Assembly: GCA_030248065.1 (NCBI GenBank)
Contig: JASAMV010006751.1
Span: forward strand, 32,678 to 96,677
Direction: 5' to 3'
Length of the DNA stretch: 64,000 nucleotides
Source: Rhynchonema sp. JSB1_4
Taxonomy: Eukaryota; Nematoda; Chromadorea; Monhysterida; Xyalidae
The notes under the pieces were generated by a model, which ran no database searches, was not told the DNA's origin, and was given only the letters and a program-made list of their open reading frames with translations. How positions within the stretch are numbered: the stretch's first letter is position 1; each line of letters begins with the position of its first letter. The position numbers and the translations under genes are program-made. Of this stretch, positions 44,064 to 55,576 are shown piece after piece.

Positions 44064-44735
44064 CCTGAAACAGGCTAAAAATGCACTTGGAGATTAAAAA
44101 GTGCTCATTTTGAACTGTTTAGCACCGATTTACATTGGTTTTGACAACATTCTTTCGCAACCTTTGAAAATATTTCGGAAATTTTTGGAAAAAAACCGTT
44201 TTTTTTCCAAAAGTTGCCACTTGGAAAAATTTCCGGAAAAATAAAAACGTATTTTTCCGGGCCTCGGAAAAAAAACGGTTTTTTTCGGTTTTTTTCCGAA
44301 AAAAAACGGTTTTTTTTCCGGCCCGCAAGTATAAACCTACCTACTGTACCAGCCGAGCTAGGGGGGGTCGTATCACTTGGGGGGGGGTCATCTGGAAACC
44401 GAAATTTTTTATGTCTAAATACTGAAGAAAATGTGGCCTAAAACACTAATTTCGCGCGCAGCGCGCGATTTTTCGCCCATTTGCAGACAAATATGCTAAT
44501 TTTATGCAATTTTAAGCCAAAAATGAATGTTGTGGGTGAAAAGTTAGGTGGGGCGGCAACCTACCTACTGTACCAGGGGAGGGGCGGCAACCTACCTACT
44601 GTACCACCAGGCGAGGGGCGGCAACCTACCTACTGTACCTAGGGGGACCCCCACCCCCCCCCCCCCCAGCTACACCACTGGTTGAATCGAAGCCTGAGCC
44701 AAAAGTTGAACGAAAGCGAATGCCAGAGTTGGATT

Positions 44736-45272
44736 TATGGGTGGGCACAATACCCAATACCCAATACCAATACCACCCAATACCAATACCAGTGTTTGGT
44801 ATTGGTATTGGGTCTAATTCTGGTATTGGGTATTGGTATTGAAGCTGGCCTGCTATTGGTATTGGGTTTGCCCAGGTATTGGGTCAAAACCAATACCCAA
44901 TACTAATCCAGAAAAACGCAATACCAAACCAATACCAAACCCAATACCTGACTCAAAACCCAGTACCAAACCAATGCCAAGCCAAACCCAATACCTACCA
45001 ACCCAATACCAGACCAAAAACCCAATACCAAACCAATACTAAGACCAATACCCAATACCAATACCAACCCAATACTCAATACCAATACCAACCCAATACC
45101 AAACCCAATACCAGGCACTTCAGTCGTATTGATCTGGTATTGGGTATTGGGTATTGGGTCTCACCCGGTATTGGGTATTGGTATTGGGTTACCAATTTGG
45201 TATTGGGTATTGGTACAGGGCCGGTATTGGTATTGGTATTGGGTGTCAAAAGTGGTATTGTGCCCAGGCCCA
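44736..45272. mobile_element. element filled with AATACC minisatellite
   Basis: Outer parts read TATGGGTGGGCACAATACC and GGTATTGTGCCCAGGCCCA, inverted; the 8-bp duplication GTTGGATT lies on both sides (44728-44735 and 45273-45280). The inside is almost wholly variants of AATACC, alternating in blocks between the two strands: about 44750-44790 plus, 44795-44885 minus, 44890-45120 plus, 45130-45260 minus. Confidence 0.85.
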
Positions 45273-45571
45273 GTTGGATTCTGTTTATGTGAATTCCATC
45301 TCCAGTTGACAGGCCAGGCAAGGCATTTTGCCCTTGGGGAAATCCGGGACGGGTCAGAGATTTCATTGGGATCGACCTCAGGCCTGGTAACGTGGGCCCG
45401 ATTTTTGGCTCAAAACGGTATAAAATCGGTATTTTTCATTCCAGAAAGGCGAAAAATCTTGCACTGCGCGCGAAATCAGGGTTTCAGAACACATTTTCAT
45501 CAATATTTAGTTCAGACCCAAAAAATTTTGTTCCCTGGCTCGGCCGGTGCAGTTGGCAGCAGTGTTGGAGG

Positions 45572-46001
45572 CATAGATTTTTTTTAACCAAATTTAGTAG
45601 CTTTTTAGCTATTAAATTTTTTGAAAAGCTAGTAAATTTTCAAATTTAGTAGCCGAAAAGCTACTAAAATTTGTATTTTGGCCAAAAAGCTGGTAAATTG
45701 GCATTTCGGCGGCAAAAAAGCTACTAAATTTTTGATTTTACTAGCTTCTTGATACTAGCCCATTTTGAAAAAATAAACCCTGGTTGGCAGGGTTTATTTT
45801 TTCAAAATGCGCTAGTAGCATAAAGCTAGGAAAGTGAAAAATTTAGTAGCTTTTTTCTGCTGAAATGCCAATTTACTAGCTTTTTTTGGTCCAAATATAA
45901 AAATTTAGTGCTTTTACGCTACTAAATTTGAAAATTTACTAGCTTTTCAAAAAATTTAGTAGCTAAAAAGCTACTAAATTTGGTTAAAAAAATCCATGCT
46001 G
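45572..46001. repeat. palindromic element built of TTTAGTAGCTTTT blocks
   Basis: Two arms of about 190 bp, inverted, rich in AAATTTAGTAGC. The exact centre is a perfect hairpin around AAAATAAACCCTG and its complement (about 45765-45808). GTTGGAGG flanks it on both sides (45564-45571 and 46002-46009), an 8-bp duplication. Confidence 0.88.
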
Positions 46002-46019
46002 GTTGGAGGTACTCTGGAG

Positions 46020-46407
46020 CAGTGTAGTTCCTGGTCCGGCGCGGCGGTTAGTGTACCTACCCCTTTTTTCCGTGCGGCGGTTACTGTACCTCCCTGGGGG
46101 GAAGGGGGGGGGAAGACCCAAATCCAGGAAAAAGTCACTTTTTGAGGTAGAAAATTTGACCGATTTTTACCCCTTTTTGGAAAAAATTCTCCATAAAAAG
46201 GGTATTTTGGCGACTTTTGACATCATTGACCTGAAAATCACCCATTTTAGGCCTAAAAATGGCCATTTTAGGCCTAAAAATGCCGATTTTAGGCAAAAAT
46301 TGAGGCGGTTAGTGTACCTGGCGCGGCGGTTAGTGTACTAGTGTCCTTGGTCGCGGCGGTTAGTGTACCTTAGGGGGGGGGACCCACTCCCCCCAGGAAC
46401 TACACTG
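46020..46407. mobile_element. hAT-like element, family D
   Basis: Ends CAGTGTAGTTCCTGGTCCGG and CCCAGGAACTACACTG; exact 8-bp duplication CTCTGGAG on both sides (46012-46019 and 46408-46415). Subterminal units are GCGGCGGTTAGTGTACC at both ends (two left, about three right). The core is shared with the other D copies. Confidence 0.93.
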
Positions 46408-46801
46408 CTCTGGAGGGGGATACCTACTGTACCAGGCTCGGAGAGGGGGTACCTTACCTACTGTACCATAGCCGACGGCCTGGGGGTTATGTACCCAGGG
46501 GGTTGGGGGGTTAGGTTTTTTGGGTGAAAGTTTTTAATGTTCTTATTATGTGTGGAATCGTGTGAAAAAGCTCGCGAATTTTGGGTAATTTGAGGTTAAA
46601 ACCACTGATTTTACACTAATTTTGGCCATGTTGGTAAAAAATTGGCACTTTTGGGGCAAAATCGGGCGGGATACCTACTGTACCGGGAACCGGGGTGAAA
46701 ATCGGGGGGATACCTACTACTGTACCATCCCAAACATCGGGGGGATACCTACTGTACCAGGCGAGGGGGGATACCTACTGTACTGGGGGGCTACCTCCAA
46801 A

Positions 46802-47007
46802 CAGTGCTGTGGCTACTTTTGCGGGGCGGGTAGGGTACATAGGAGAAAAATCCGGGGCGGGTAGGGGTAGTGCACCTGGAACCTTTTGGGGGGAATGTGG
46901 TTTGGGGGGGGAGGGGGGAGATTTTTCGCGGGGCGGGTAGGGTACCGGAGCGGCCGATTTTCCATACCCCATACTAGGGGGGTAACCCCCCCCCAACGAC
47001 ACCACTG
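46802..47007. mobile_element. short hAT-like remnant
   Basis: Starts CAGTGCTGTGGCTAC and ends CCAACGACACCACTG, similar to the 42962 shell. Contains GGGGCGGGTAGGGTAC units. The target duplication is not evident. Confidence 0.6.
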
Positions 47008-47286
47008 CTTCTATTTATATTTTTGCGGTTGACTGCATTGAGGAAAGTGACTGGCAGTATATTGCCCAGTGGGTCAGTAAATTATATTTTTGGAAAAAAA
47101 GCAGTTCTTCACGTCACTTATCGGTAATTTTTACTTCAATCAAGGTGGAAAAGAAACAAGAAATAACTGCTAAGTGCTGGAGCTGAGCTGAGTTGCAAAC
47201 GCAAAGACAAATGGCGGCACACTAGATTTTCTGAATCTGATCTACTCCGTTCATCGAAATCAAAACTGCACAACGCTATTCTTAAA
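47008..47286. other. upstream region of the nicastrin gene
   Basis: About 280 nt between the last transposon and the nicastrin ATG. No TATA box or repeat arms that I can call; AT-rich with a purine-rich stretch. The promoter is presumably here, very close to transposon sequence. Confidence 0.4.
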
Positions 47287-50200
47287 ATGTGGAAAAATGT
47301 GCGGCGATCTTCCACGGGTTCAATAGGTTTGTTTTCAGTCTGTTTTCTGTGTCGCTACCTAATTGTGTTGTTTTCCTGCGTATCGTATCTGTTGGCTTAC
47401 ACGTTCTGTTTGTTTTGTCCACCGATCAATACCAGATAGTGCTGTGGTGGGGGTGGGGGGAGGGAGGATGTGCGCAATTTTCGCACATTCTAACCCAAAA
47501 AAAGTGAACCATCTCGAAACTAATATGGTACAGTATCTCACTTTTAAACATCTCTTCCCAAACCCAAGTCAGGTCTTCCCCGAAGATTCTGAGTACCGTA
47601 CCCCGGTTTCTGCCCCGATTTTTTTATCGCACGGTGCAGTATGAACCCCCTCAGAATACCCACTGGTGCCAGACCAAAGTAATCGTTTGCATTGTTTCAG
47701 GCATCGATTTGCTGGTCATCGGCTTGATCGGACTGCATTTTTGTTGTGTGAATTGTCAAACAACGGGAGTGGATGATGACGAGAAGAATGGGGTCACCGA
47801 TGAGACCAGCAAACGCGTACACAACCTGATTTACGTGCCTGTGAAAAGTGTTCGTGCCTGTTTTCGGGTGCTCAACGCAACGCACTCGCTCGGATGCCAA
47901 TGTTGGTGCTGCTGGTGGTGGTTAAATTTTGTGCCTTTGTAATGCCAGCGTTTGCAACAACCACCATCGGCAACGATTGGTAAGTGGGGAGCAGCTTGCT
48001 GCGGAGTACGTGCTCTTGCCGGTAGAGTGCCGGTATCGCGGCTTGGAAGAGTACCGGTGGCACTTACAAGAAGACTACCTTTTTGAATACTGTATTTGCA
48101 TTTTTTCAGCCGAGAGCGACGGTAACGTTGGCGTTGTGTACGTGCTCGAAAAGAAATCCGACATGGCAGATATAAAAGAAGACAAGTACGGCTATGGACC
48201 ATACGTTGTGGCGATAGACTGGGAATGGTCGAACGATAGGTGAGCATTGTCAATCGTTGTTTTTAGTTTTGCTGCAGTTTGTAGTTGTGTACAATTGGGC
48301 TGGCTTGCAGGTCGTTAATGAATGAGCTTCGTCTGAGCGAGAATGTCGCTGGTGTGCTGACTTTATATAATGAAACGACGATATTTGCCAAAGACAACAA
48401 CCTGGCACAAAGTGATGATCTGGCGTGCCCCAATCAATATGCAGGTAAGAATTTAATTTTGGGATGTGTGTATTTCAACTTCAGTTGATACGAAAGTTCG
48501 AGCCTTCATTCGATTTGCTAATTTTGCAGCTTCAAATCTCTACACGTCCACTAAGCAATCATGCGGTGCATCTAATTGGAACAAGTTCGGGTTTGGAAGT
48601 TGGATGCTCAACTGGGAGATACCGGTGTTCATCGTTACCGACCCTGAGGATATCACGAAAATTACGGAATTGGTAAAAAAATACATGCTGTGATCTTTTC
48701 TCGAAAATATACACATTTGCAGTATTTGATGCTTGCAGTGTTGGGCCGGCCACAACAAGCAACATCTCTCCGATTCCGGTGCTGTGCTTTGCGCTGCCAA
48801 GCTTAGCAGTTTCATGTCGGCAGCAATCAATTCCGAACGGTGTTGGGCGCGAAATACTATCATGGGATCGAACTTTGCTCTGACAAAAAATGGTAAGCGC
48901 TGTCTTGCCTTAGTTTGCCGTGTTTTCTTTTTTGGATTACCAGAAAGTTAATCTGATGGTTTCAGTTGAAGTCTGCGATCCAATCGGTGACCCAACATTG
49001 TCGGTTATCCTGCCACCGTTGCCAAGCGATGTGAGCACAGTAACTGTGAACAAAGAATCGATATTGATGATTGTCACAAGAGTTGGTCTTGTTGTGTGTG
49101 TATGACGTGACAATTGCACATGAAATGCTTGTTGCCTAAAACTAAAAATTCACACCTTTTCTCAGACGGACAGTTTCTCCATGTACGACTCGCTGTCACC
49201 CGGCGCTGAGTCGGCCCTGACCGGTGTAATCACGCTGTTGGCAACGTTGCGGGCGCTCGGACGGAATTCGGACAAACTCGACGCGCTGGCAAGCAAAACT
49301 GATCACCGACTCGTGTTTGCGTTCATAAGTGCGGTGAGTGTGCGCTGTTTTGAAATTTAGCGACATTGTGGCCGGTATCAAACTTGGTGATTGAATCGGG
49401 TTGGAATTTTTTGGTCTCGATTGGAAGGAAACCTCAATGACAGTTGTTTCGAGATCTGGTTTTGCCAATGTGTGGATGTGGATCAGATCAGAACAAAAGT
49501 TTTTACTGACTGTCTGTCAACAACTTTTACTCTGATCGAAATTAGTGGTATTTTATGAAATGTAGGTGCATAGTATGCGATAGAGAGGAGAAGGAGACCA
49601 AGGCAGATCCGATGAACGAGTTTGATGTGGGCCCATGTTTCATTACTTTGTCGACAGGAGTCCCTCGGTTACACTGGCTCGACGCGACTGATCTATGAAA
49701 TGAAGAATGGCCGATACCCACTCGAACGGGTGCAGATCGATTTGAGCAAGATCAAACACGTGATTGAAGTGAATCAAGTCGGATTGGTTGAGCCGAACGC
49801 GAAGTTTGTGGCGCACGTCGACCAAACGGCGTATGAAGCGAGTGCAAAAAGTGTTCGTTTCAGTTCTTGTTCGTGTCAGCATTAGTATTGTGCAAATGTT
49901 TTGCACAAAACAGTTCTATATTTTTAGATTGACCAACTTCTCGCCAACTTGACAGATTCGCTGACTGAGAGCAATTACGGATTGGAGAAGGCTCCAGCAG
50001 TGCCCGGTGCTGGTCTGGTGCTACCTCCCAGCTCGTTACATTCATTCCTCAAACCCAAACAAAACCTGTCACATGCGTTGCTCACAACCTACACCAAGGA
50101 ATACAAAGCAAGGTTTGGTGATTCCGGCGCCTTTTAGGACATTCTAGACAAAATGACATGGTTAGAAAAGAAGATTTTTGTTCAGATTTTTCAACTCCGC

Positions 50201-51289
50201 CGCCGACAAGGGGAAACAATACACAAATATTAACAATGTTGCGCAAGCATTGACTGCAATGGCCAACGGCCTATTGAAAGTGTGTGGCGACTGGCTGGAC
50301 GCCGGTGATTTGGTGGCCACAGTTACCGAAACTGAGGTTCGTTCTTTTAGAATATAAATTGGTCATTTTTCTGTATTTTCCAAATTAGCGGATCCGATGG
50401 TTGAATTACTTATTGGCAGGTGAAACGACTGATCGCCTGCTTCATCACATCCGAAGACTATATTGATCCGAAGAAGAACTGTCCCGAATTCAACGCGTTT
50501 TTCAATCTGGACAAAGATGCATACAGATTTAGCGGTGAGGGATTGGTTTTAATTTGTGTCTAGGGATGAACCTATTCAAGTTTCCACATGTTTTAGACAG
50601 CCCGTGGGCTCGAACGTACGTACAGCCGTACCGTCAGCAATCGCTTGGCAACGTCGTGGTACAAATGATGCTAGCTGCGTACACGGGCAAGGAGGTTGCG
50701 AATGTAACAAGCAAGAAGGACTGTGTCCAGAAAGATAGCGCCGATCCGGTGAACTGTTTTTCTTCATTGTTTCGTGCTGTGCTTCTCAGGCCTAACTATC
50801 AACCTTGCTTTCAGCCAGCAGGATATTATTTTTTGAACAACTCTATCGCCAATCCCAGTCTGCCATTCAGTGACACGAAAATGGTGTGTTATCGTGCACC
50901 GTTACTTCTGACGACGGGCTTTTCGCCGGCGTTTGATATCAATGGTGCGTCATGTTTCGATCATGCTTGACTTTTTTTACCGAACTAAGACTTGTAACCC
51001 CGTTCCAGACTACGACTTCTCATCGAACGAATACCCAGCCTGGACCGAGTCTCAGTGGATGGCCACTGGTGTCCAGCTATTCCTGATGCCGCCATCTTAT
51101 CTCGGATGGCTGATGTTAGCCGTCGGCGTTATCGTTTGTGCCGTGTCATATCTTGTGGTTGGTGTATTTTTGTGTAATTTTCTCTTATCTAGTGTTGTAA
51201 AAAGTCGTTAATTTCCTTTCCAGGTGTGGTTCTTCGATACCAAGTCAACGATCCTGTTTGGAAAGCACAGAGGCGATGGCGTTATGTAG
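47287..51289 (+). CDS. NCSTN: nicastrin, gamma-secretase subunit
   Basis: Large glycoprotein subunit of gamma-secretase, which gates substrate entry for intramembrane cleavage of Notch and APP. Sixteen in-phase exons: 47287-47326, 47701-47901, 48110-48239, 48311-48444, 48530-48672, 48739-48892, 48966-49081, 49166-49333, 49658-49852, 49928-50112, 50186-50336, 50420-50534, 50597-50748, 50815-50944, 51009-51157, 51224-51289, giving 742 aa (human 709). Seen: signal sequence with hydrophobic LLVIGLIGLHF; RVLNATHSLGCQ; the peptidase-like fold block LSPGAESALTGVI and YTGSTRLIYEMKNGRYP; the membrane-proximal YPAWTESQW; one transmembrane segment near the C-terminus and a tail of about 17 residues. In the human DYIGS region this protein has ESLGYTGS; the GE that precedes it in human is altered. 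Intron 8 carries a family I repeat. Confidence 0.95.
49369..49570. repeat. dispersed intronic repeat, family I (nicastrin copy)
   Basis: Contains ATCAAACTTGGTGATTG, AACAAAAGTTTTTAC, CAACAACTTTTAC and CGAAATTAGTGGTATTTT in order, matching the Headcase and NELF-A intron copies. Confidence 0.6.
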
Positions 51290-51997
51290 GCGTTCAGAAA
51301 CAGACCTTGTTATGAATCCTTTTTATTGTTGCATTTCACCAGTCGATTCCAAAATCCTAAGTCTTTCCGCCTTCTAGTCTCGCGCTGAACTCGTTTGAAT
51401 GTTCTCTTGGTCTTGCTGACTTTTTAATTCTTGTTGCTGAATGAAAAAACTCGTAAGAAATTAGCAAAAATTGTTGTTCTTACGGTTTTACTCCAATCCC
51501 AGTGTGCTACTGATTGTTATGTCCCCTGAACATATCTTCTGACTGTTGATTGTATACAAATACGCGTGTATTTCTGGGTTTTTTTGTGGTGTTTCAACAA
51601 TCTTACCACTGCTGAATCGGGTCATTTTGAAGCGTGTGTGAACTTGTGTTATTTTCTTGTTTTAGGATCACATACGTTTTATTGTATTGATCGTGAATTT
51701 ATTGGTTTTGCGCTAATTGCAATTTCTTTATTGGACCATATGCTTTTGATATATCTCCTCATAAACTATTAATTTATGGCGTTTTTGCATTCCAGTTTGG
51801 CTGTTTATATTACACCTGTATTTTTATTGAAACGTGCATGAAATCATTGATTCGCACTTCTGGTGGGGTTTATGCTGCTGAAACCGTCACTTGTTTACGT
51901 GGACTGTGTGAGTGCAGTTCTATTTGGCAAAAGTGTGCACAGAAAGCGTTTTTACCGAATTTTACTTATTTGCCAATTTCTGGTAACCCGATCAACC
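51290..51997. other. intergenic, nicastrin to F-box gene
   Basis: T-rich; no gene or repeat arms recognised. Contains the nicastrin 3' UTR and the 5' region of the F-box gene. An AG-ending acceptor-like site (GTGTGCACAG, 51941) lies 56 nt before the next ATG. Confidence 0.5.
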
Positions 51998-54900
51998 ATG
52001 TCATCCCGCCGGCCATGGCGTTCCAACCTTCCGCCACCATCGTCCCGCTATGTGGCCAGCAGCTCATACACACCTTCGACCCGGTTGGCGGCACGTTTTC
52101 TTCGTTTTCTTTCGCAGATTGTTGTAAGGATTGCAGTTGTGCCTTTATGAGATTTTTAATCCAGGTACACTTCTGGCGGTGCGAGTACGTCATCCTACAG
52201 TCGCCCGTTCAGCAGTCGTAGTAACAGTGCCAGGTACTCTACTAGTTCGGGGACGAGCAGTAGTCGCGATCCCGAGCTGGGTGCCAGTTTTCGCGAGCAG
52301 CACTATTGGTCGTCGAGGTTGCCTCTGCGTGAACATAATGAGCCCGCTGTGGTCGAGCCCTCCATCGCTTCGAGGTATATGTGGACGAAAAAGGACCTGG
52401 ATGTTGTGCGCAGTGAGACGAAAGTCACACCGAAAACCGGTCCCGAACCGACACCACTGGATGCACTGCCACTGGACTTGCTGGCACGAATCGTGGGCTT
52501 TGTGCCGCTGGTCAAAGACAAATGCCGCTTGCGATTGGTCTCAATGAGGTTTCTGGCTGCTGTGGAATCTTCGGAGGTACATTTTTGGGATTGTGTGGCA
52601 GTTTTCACTTTAATTGTTGTTTTTGTTTTTATCATTCATTACCAAACTTGCTGAATGCAGACGTGGGCGAACATCACTGAATGGGATTTGGAAATACGGA
52701 CGGTGACGACGATGAAGACTGCGCCGAATGCTAACTTTGTGTGCAATCTGCAATTCAACAAGGATGAACGGGTACGTGGCTTATGTATTTTTGCTGTGGT
52801 TTCCACGTTTCATAATGTTGTTATGTGCTCATTTGCCAATATACAGGTTTCTGGTTACAGAAGTGCAAGGGACAATATAAATCAGTGTTTTCAGATGAGA
52901 CTTGTCGGTTCACTTGACACGCAGACTGGCGATGCCGTGTTCGGCTATCCGTTGGACCAATTGCTCGATTGGCTCACCCACGTATGTTCGTTTTTCTTTG
53001 TTCAGTGCAGATTAAATTTGAAAATATGCTAACCTTTCACGGCTTGCCAGGTTCGCCGCCTGAACGTCACAGCCGAGTACGAGGCGTTGAGCACCCTGCT
53101 GCTTTCCATGTGCGATTGTTTCGCTGGTCGATACCTGACGCACGTGTACTTGTGTGCTCGATGCTCGCCGCAGAGTGGCGCACAGGCGGTGTGCATGTTC
53201 ATCGAACGATTTGTGGGCAATCATAGGTGCACTGTGCTTTTCGTTTGTTCACTTTGGAGCTGTGCAATTCTGGCAATTTCATCGTGTTGTGGCTCGAATT
53301 TTAGTTGGTTATGGTAACGATAGGCACACTGAGATCTGCGCTGATATTTGACGAGCTAAGGTCATCTGCTTCTGAAGCATAACACAATTTATGACGTTTC
53401 TGCGGCTGACGCAAATTCACAGCCCGATATCAATTGTGCTTATGGGGTGGAACAGTCTGAATTTGTGCACAATTACAGACGCGGCAAGCCCGTCAAACTA
53501 TCACTGCGGCTCGAGCCGTACTGGGAAGACGCAACGTCGGATGCGGATGACCCGAATCCATTACAGTATGAAGCACCGGAGATATTACGTGCTGTGACGG
53601 ACAGTTGTCAAGATTTGGATGCGCTCGAGGGGTTCGAATTGCACTCAATCCAGGTCAGTAAGCTTGTTTTATTGACGTATTTCTTGTGAACTTGATTTAT
53701 TTACCCATTTTCAGCCCTACGACGTGAACGAACTGTTCGATGTGTTCAACAATCGTTTTCTCACCAAATTGGCGTTGCAAATGTATGTTTTGCCCGATAA
53801 TTCGGTGCTCGGCGCCTTGCTGGATTGTTTGGCAGAGAACGCGTTGGAAACGCTGGAAATCACCCAGTTGAGCTTTCAACGTTGGTGCTGTTGATTTGTT
53901 ACATTGGTTAAGTTTGTTAAGATTGAGTTATACTTGTCCTCAATGGACATTTTGTCCGCATGGACAAAGCATTGTTCTGGCCGTGGTTTGTCAATTGTTG
54001 AAAGTTCAGTTTTGACCAGCATAGTTGTTCTGCTGGACCTGCTGAACAACTGTCACGATTTTCGAAGCTATTGCTGCAAGCAATGCAAAATATGATCACT
54101 ACAAGGTTTTGTCCGCGCGGACAAAAATGTCCACGTGAGGACAAGTATAATTCCACCTTAAAGCTCTGTTGTCTGAGTCTCACTGTGTTTTTAGCTGGAA
54201 TCGATTTTGTGGATCTACTCGGCAATATCCCACCAGCGTGCGTTGAGCGAGTGCACACGCTGACTTTGTGTGTGCAACGGTTTGTCTATTTTATGATTTG
54301 ATGTTTTCATATTTTTTCAATATTTTGAAAGAATTTCTTGCCCACGATTTCTTTTTACAGCTGCGCCAACGAAAACATGCTCGACTGGTTGATGCTGTTG
54401 CCGTCGTTGTTTCCCAACTTGACGCATTTTACTTGCCGTTCGCACGCCCATTTACCGCTGGATGGATTGGATCTGATTATGGTTGGTCACAGTGATTTTC
54501 TCTTCTTTTTAATTTTCGTTAATTTTGTTTGTTTTGTTGCTCTCAATATCGCATAAAACCATGCAGAGAATTAGTGATAGAAGCACAGTTACAAGACCAG
54601 GTGGGACAATACGAGATAAAAAACAACACTAAACAAAACCACAACAAAAAAAAACACAAAACCAAAAAAAAAAAAAAACAAAAAAAAAAAAAATTACCCT
54701 TCTAAAAAATTTCTACACAATTTCTCTCCTCGTTAATTTTCGTTATTTGTTGTACATTATATATAATATTTCAGTTCGTCGGTCATTGGTTGCATTTCTA
54801 TCAGAACGCGGAATTGCACGTCAAGTCCTTGCCTATGATGTCGGGTCTACACGTGATTGATCTGTTGGCGCCGCTGGGCATTCAGGTTTGTTGAAATAAA

Positions 54901-55121
54901 AAACCAGAAGATGACAAAAAAAGTATTTTTATTTTTGCCCAATCCAGATTGTGGACCAAGAATGGCTGCAACCGAACTATCGTCTCAAGCTTACGTTGAC
55001 CGCGCCAGCGTCTGGTCGAATGCACGTCGAGTTGGTGTATGCGACGGCACAAGATGAGGGCGTCATTGCGGGGCATGGGGCTGATTTGGCACATTTGGTT
55101 GATGATCTGGAAGACCTGTAG
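51998..55121 (+). CDS. F-box protein with leucine-rich-repeat-like C-terminus
   Basis: F-box proteins bind Skp1 and bring substrates to SCF ubiquitin ligases. Eleven in-phase exons: 51998-52083, 52165-52576, 52661-52771, 52895-52981, 53051-53226, 53479-53653, 53715-53880, 54195-54279, 54361-54481, 54775-54885, 54948-55121, giving 567 aa. Seen: a Ser/Thr/Arg-rich N-terminus of about 70 residues; the F-box around residues 145-180, with LDALPLDLLARIVGFVP and then CRLRLVSMRF; a C-terminal region of spaced Leu motifs (RRLNVTAEYEALSTLLL, LTKLALQMYVLPD, ALETLEITQLSF, VHTLTLCVQ, LFPNLTHFTCRSH), as in degenerate leucine-rich repeats. No named orthologue recognised. The second acceptor (TTAATCCAG) needs the non-standard donor CG|GTTGGC at 52083; the stronger GTAAGG downstream would break the frame. 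Introns contain an inverted-repeat element and a poly-A-tailed repeat. Confidence 0.85.
53929..54149. repeat. MITE with TATACTTGTCC ends in an F-box-gene intron
   Basis: Inverted ends of about 45 bp: TATACTTGTCCTCAATGG at left and its near complement at right, both with GTCCGC(A/G)(T/C)GGACA inner palindromes. The spacer is about 130 bp. The end TATACTTG is shared with family G. Target duplication not visible. Confidence 0.82.
54508..54745. repeat. poly-A-tailed dispersed repeat (family K) with direct repeats
   Basis: Copy of the repeat that surrounds the MITE at 14886, sharing ATAAAACCATGCA and GAAGCACAGTTACAAGACC. It ends in a long A-rich tract (54640-54695). TTAATTTTCGTTA stands on both sides, within longer, diverged direct repeats of about 25 bp. 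An A-tail plus a long flanking duplication is the pattern of a retroposed SINE-like element. Confidence 0.7.
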
Positions 55122-55415
55122 TCTGTTACCTTGGTCTGTTGCGATATCTATACGATGCCTTTCTATATTTCTTATCCGGTGTCTTTTCTTGTTTTATCCG
55201 TGCCTTTCCTTGTGCTACACGACCATCACCGGATTTTTCGTTGCCAATCTCCTTTCGTGGTGCAGCTTTCTTAATTTTTGGGTTTTTATTGATGTTTTAC
55301 CCCGATTTCGATTCTAGTCACTCTGCTCTTACATTGTGCCAATTGTACAAATTCTTTCAAATTCATTTATTTACGTGTGGAATCTCTCCAACCTTTGTGC
55401 TTTATTCAGATAGAG

Positions 55416-55421
55416 AATAAA
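55416..55421 (+). promoter_or_regulatory. polyadenylation signal AATAAA, F-box gene
   Basis: First AATAAA after the F-box stop (about 295 nt), 156 nt before the ATG of the next gene. Confidence 0.6.
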
Positions 55422-55576
55422 ATGTCGTATGGTACCGAGCTCTTGTGATTTTTACACCGGTTACCACAGAACCACGTGTTGCTGATCAGCACATTATCTT
55501 CATTTTTTCCTTAATCCTTTTTTCAATTCAAATAATATCTCACTTCGAACTGAGCTGCCAGCGTCCAATCAGCAAT

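Larger units (their letters stand above)
43031..44333. mobile_element. family G element, second level of the nest
   Basis: Ends TATACTTGCG and CGCAAGTATA; flanks AACCAACC and AACCTACC (8 bp, one change). Matches the 428-bp copy at 32851-33278 along its whole length, except for the family B insertion. Confidence 0.92.
42962..44680. mobile_element. hAT-like element, outer shell of a four-level nest
   Basis: Ends CAGTGGTGTAGCTACCC and CCCAGCTACACCACTG; exact 8-bp duplication GTTGAATC on both sides (42954-42961 and 44681-44688). Its own sequence is short: GGGGCGGCAACCTACTGTACC-type units at both ends and an AT-rich core with a GCGCGCAGCGCGCG palindrome near 44455. Most of the interval is a family G element that entered one flank. 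No transposase. Confidence 0.93.
45560..46806. mobile_element. hAT-like element, family A, carrying two insertions
   Basis: Left end CAGTGTTGGAGG, right end CTACCTCCAAACAGTG. The subterminal unit GGGGGATACCTACTGTACC recurs at both ends. Interrupted by a palindromic element at 45572-46001 and a D element at 46020-46407. No clear target duplication; a further element (46802-47007) overlaps its right end. Confidence 0.72.

Noticed and set aside
45129..45587. 137- and 152-codon open frames in the AATACC minisatellite
   Set aside because: They translate a simple repeat and continue into other repeat families; no protein support.
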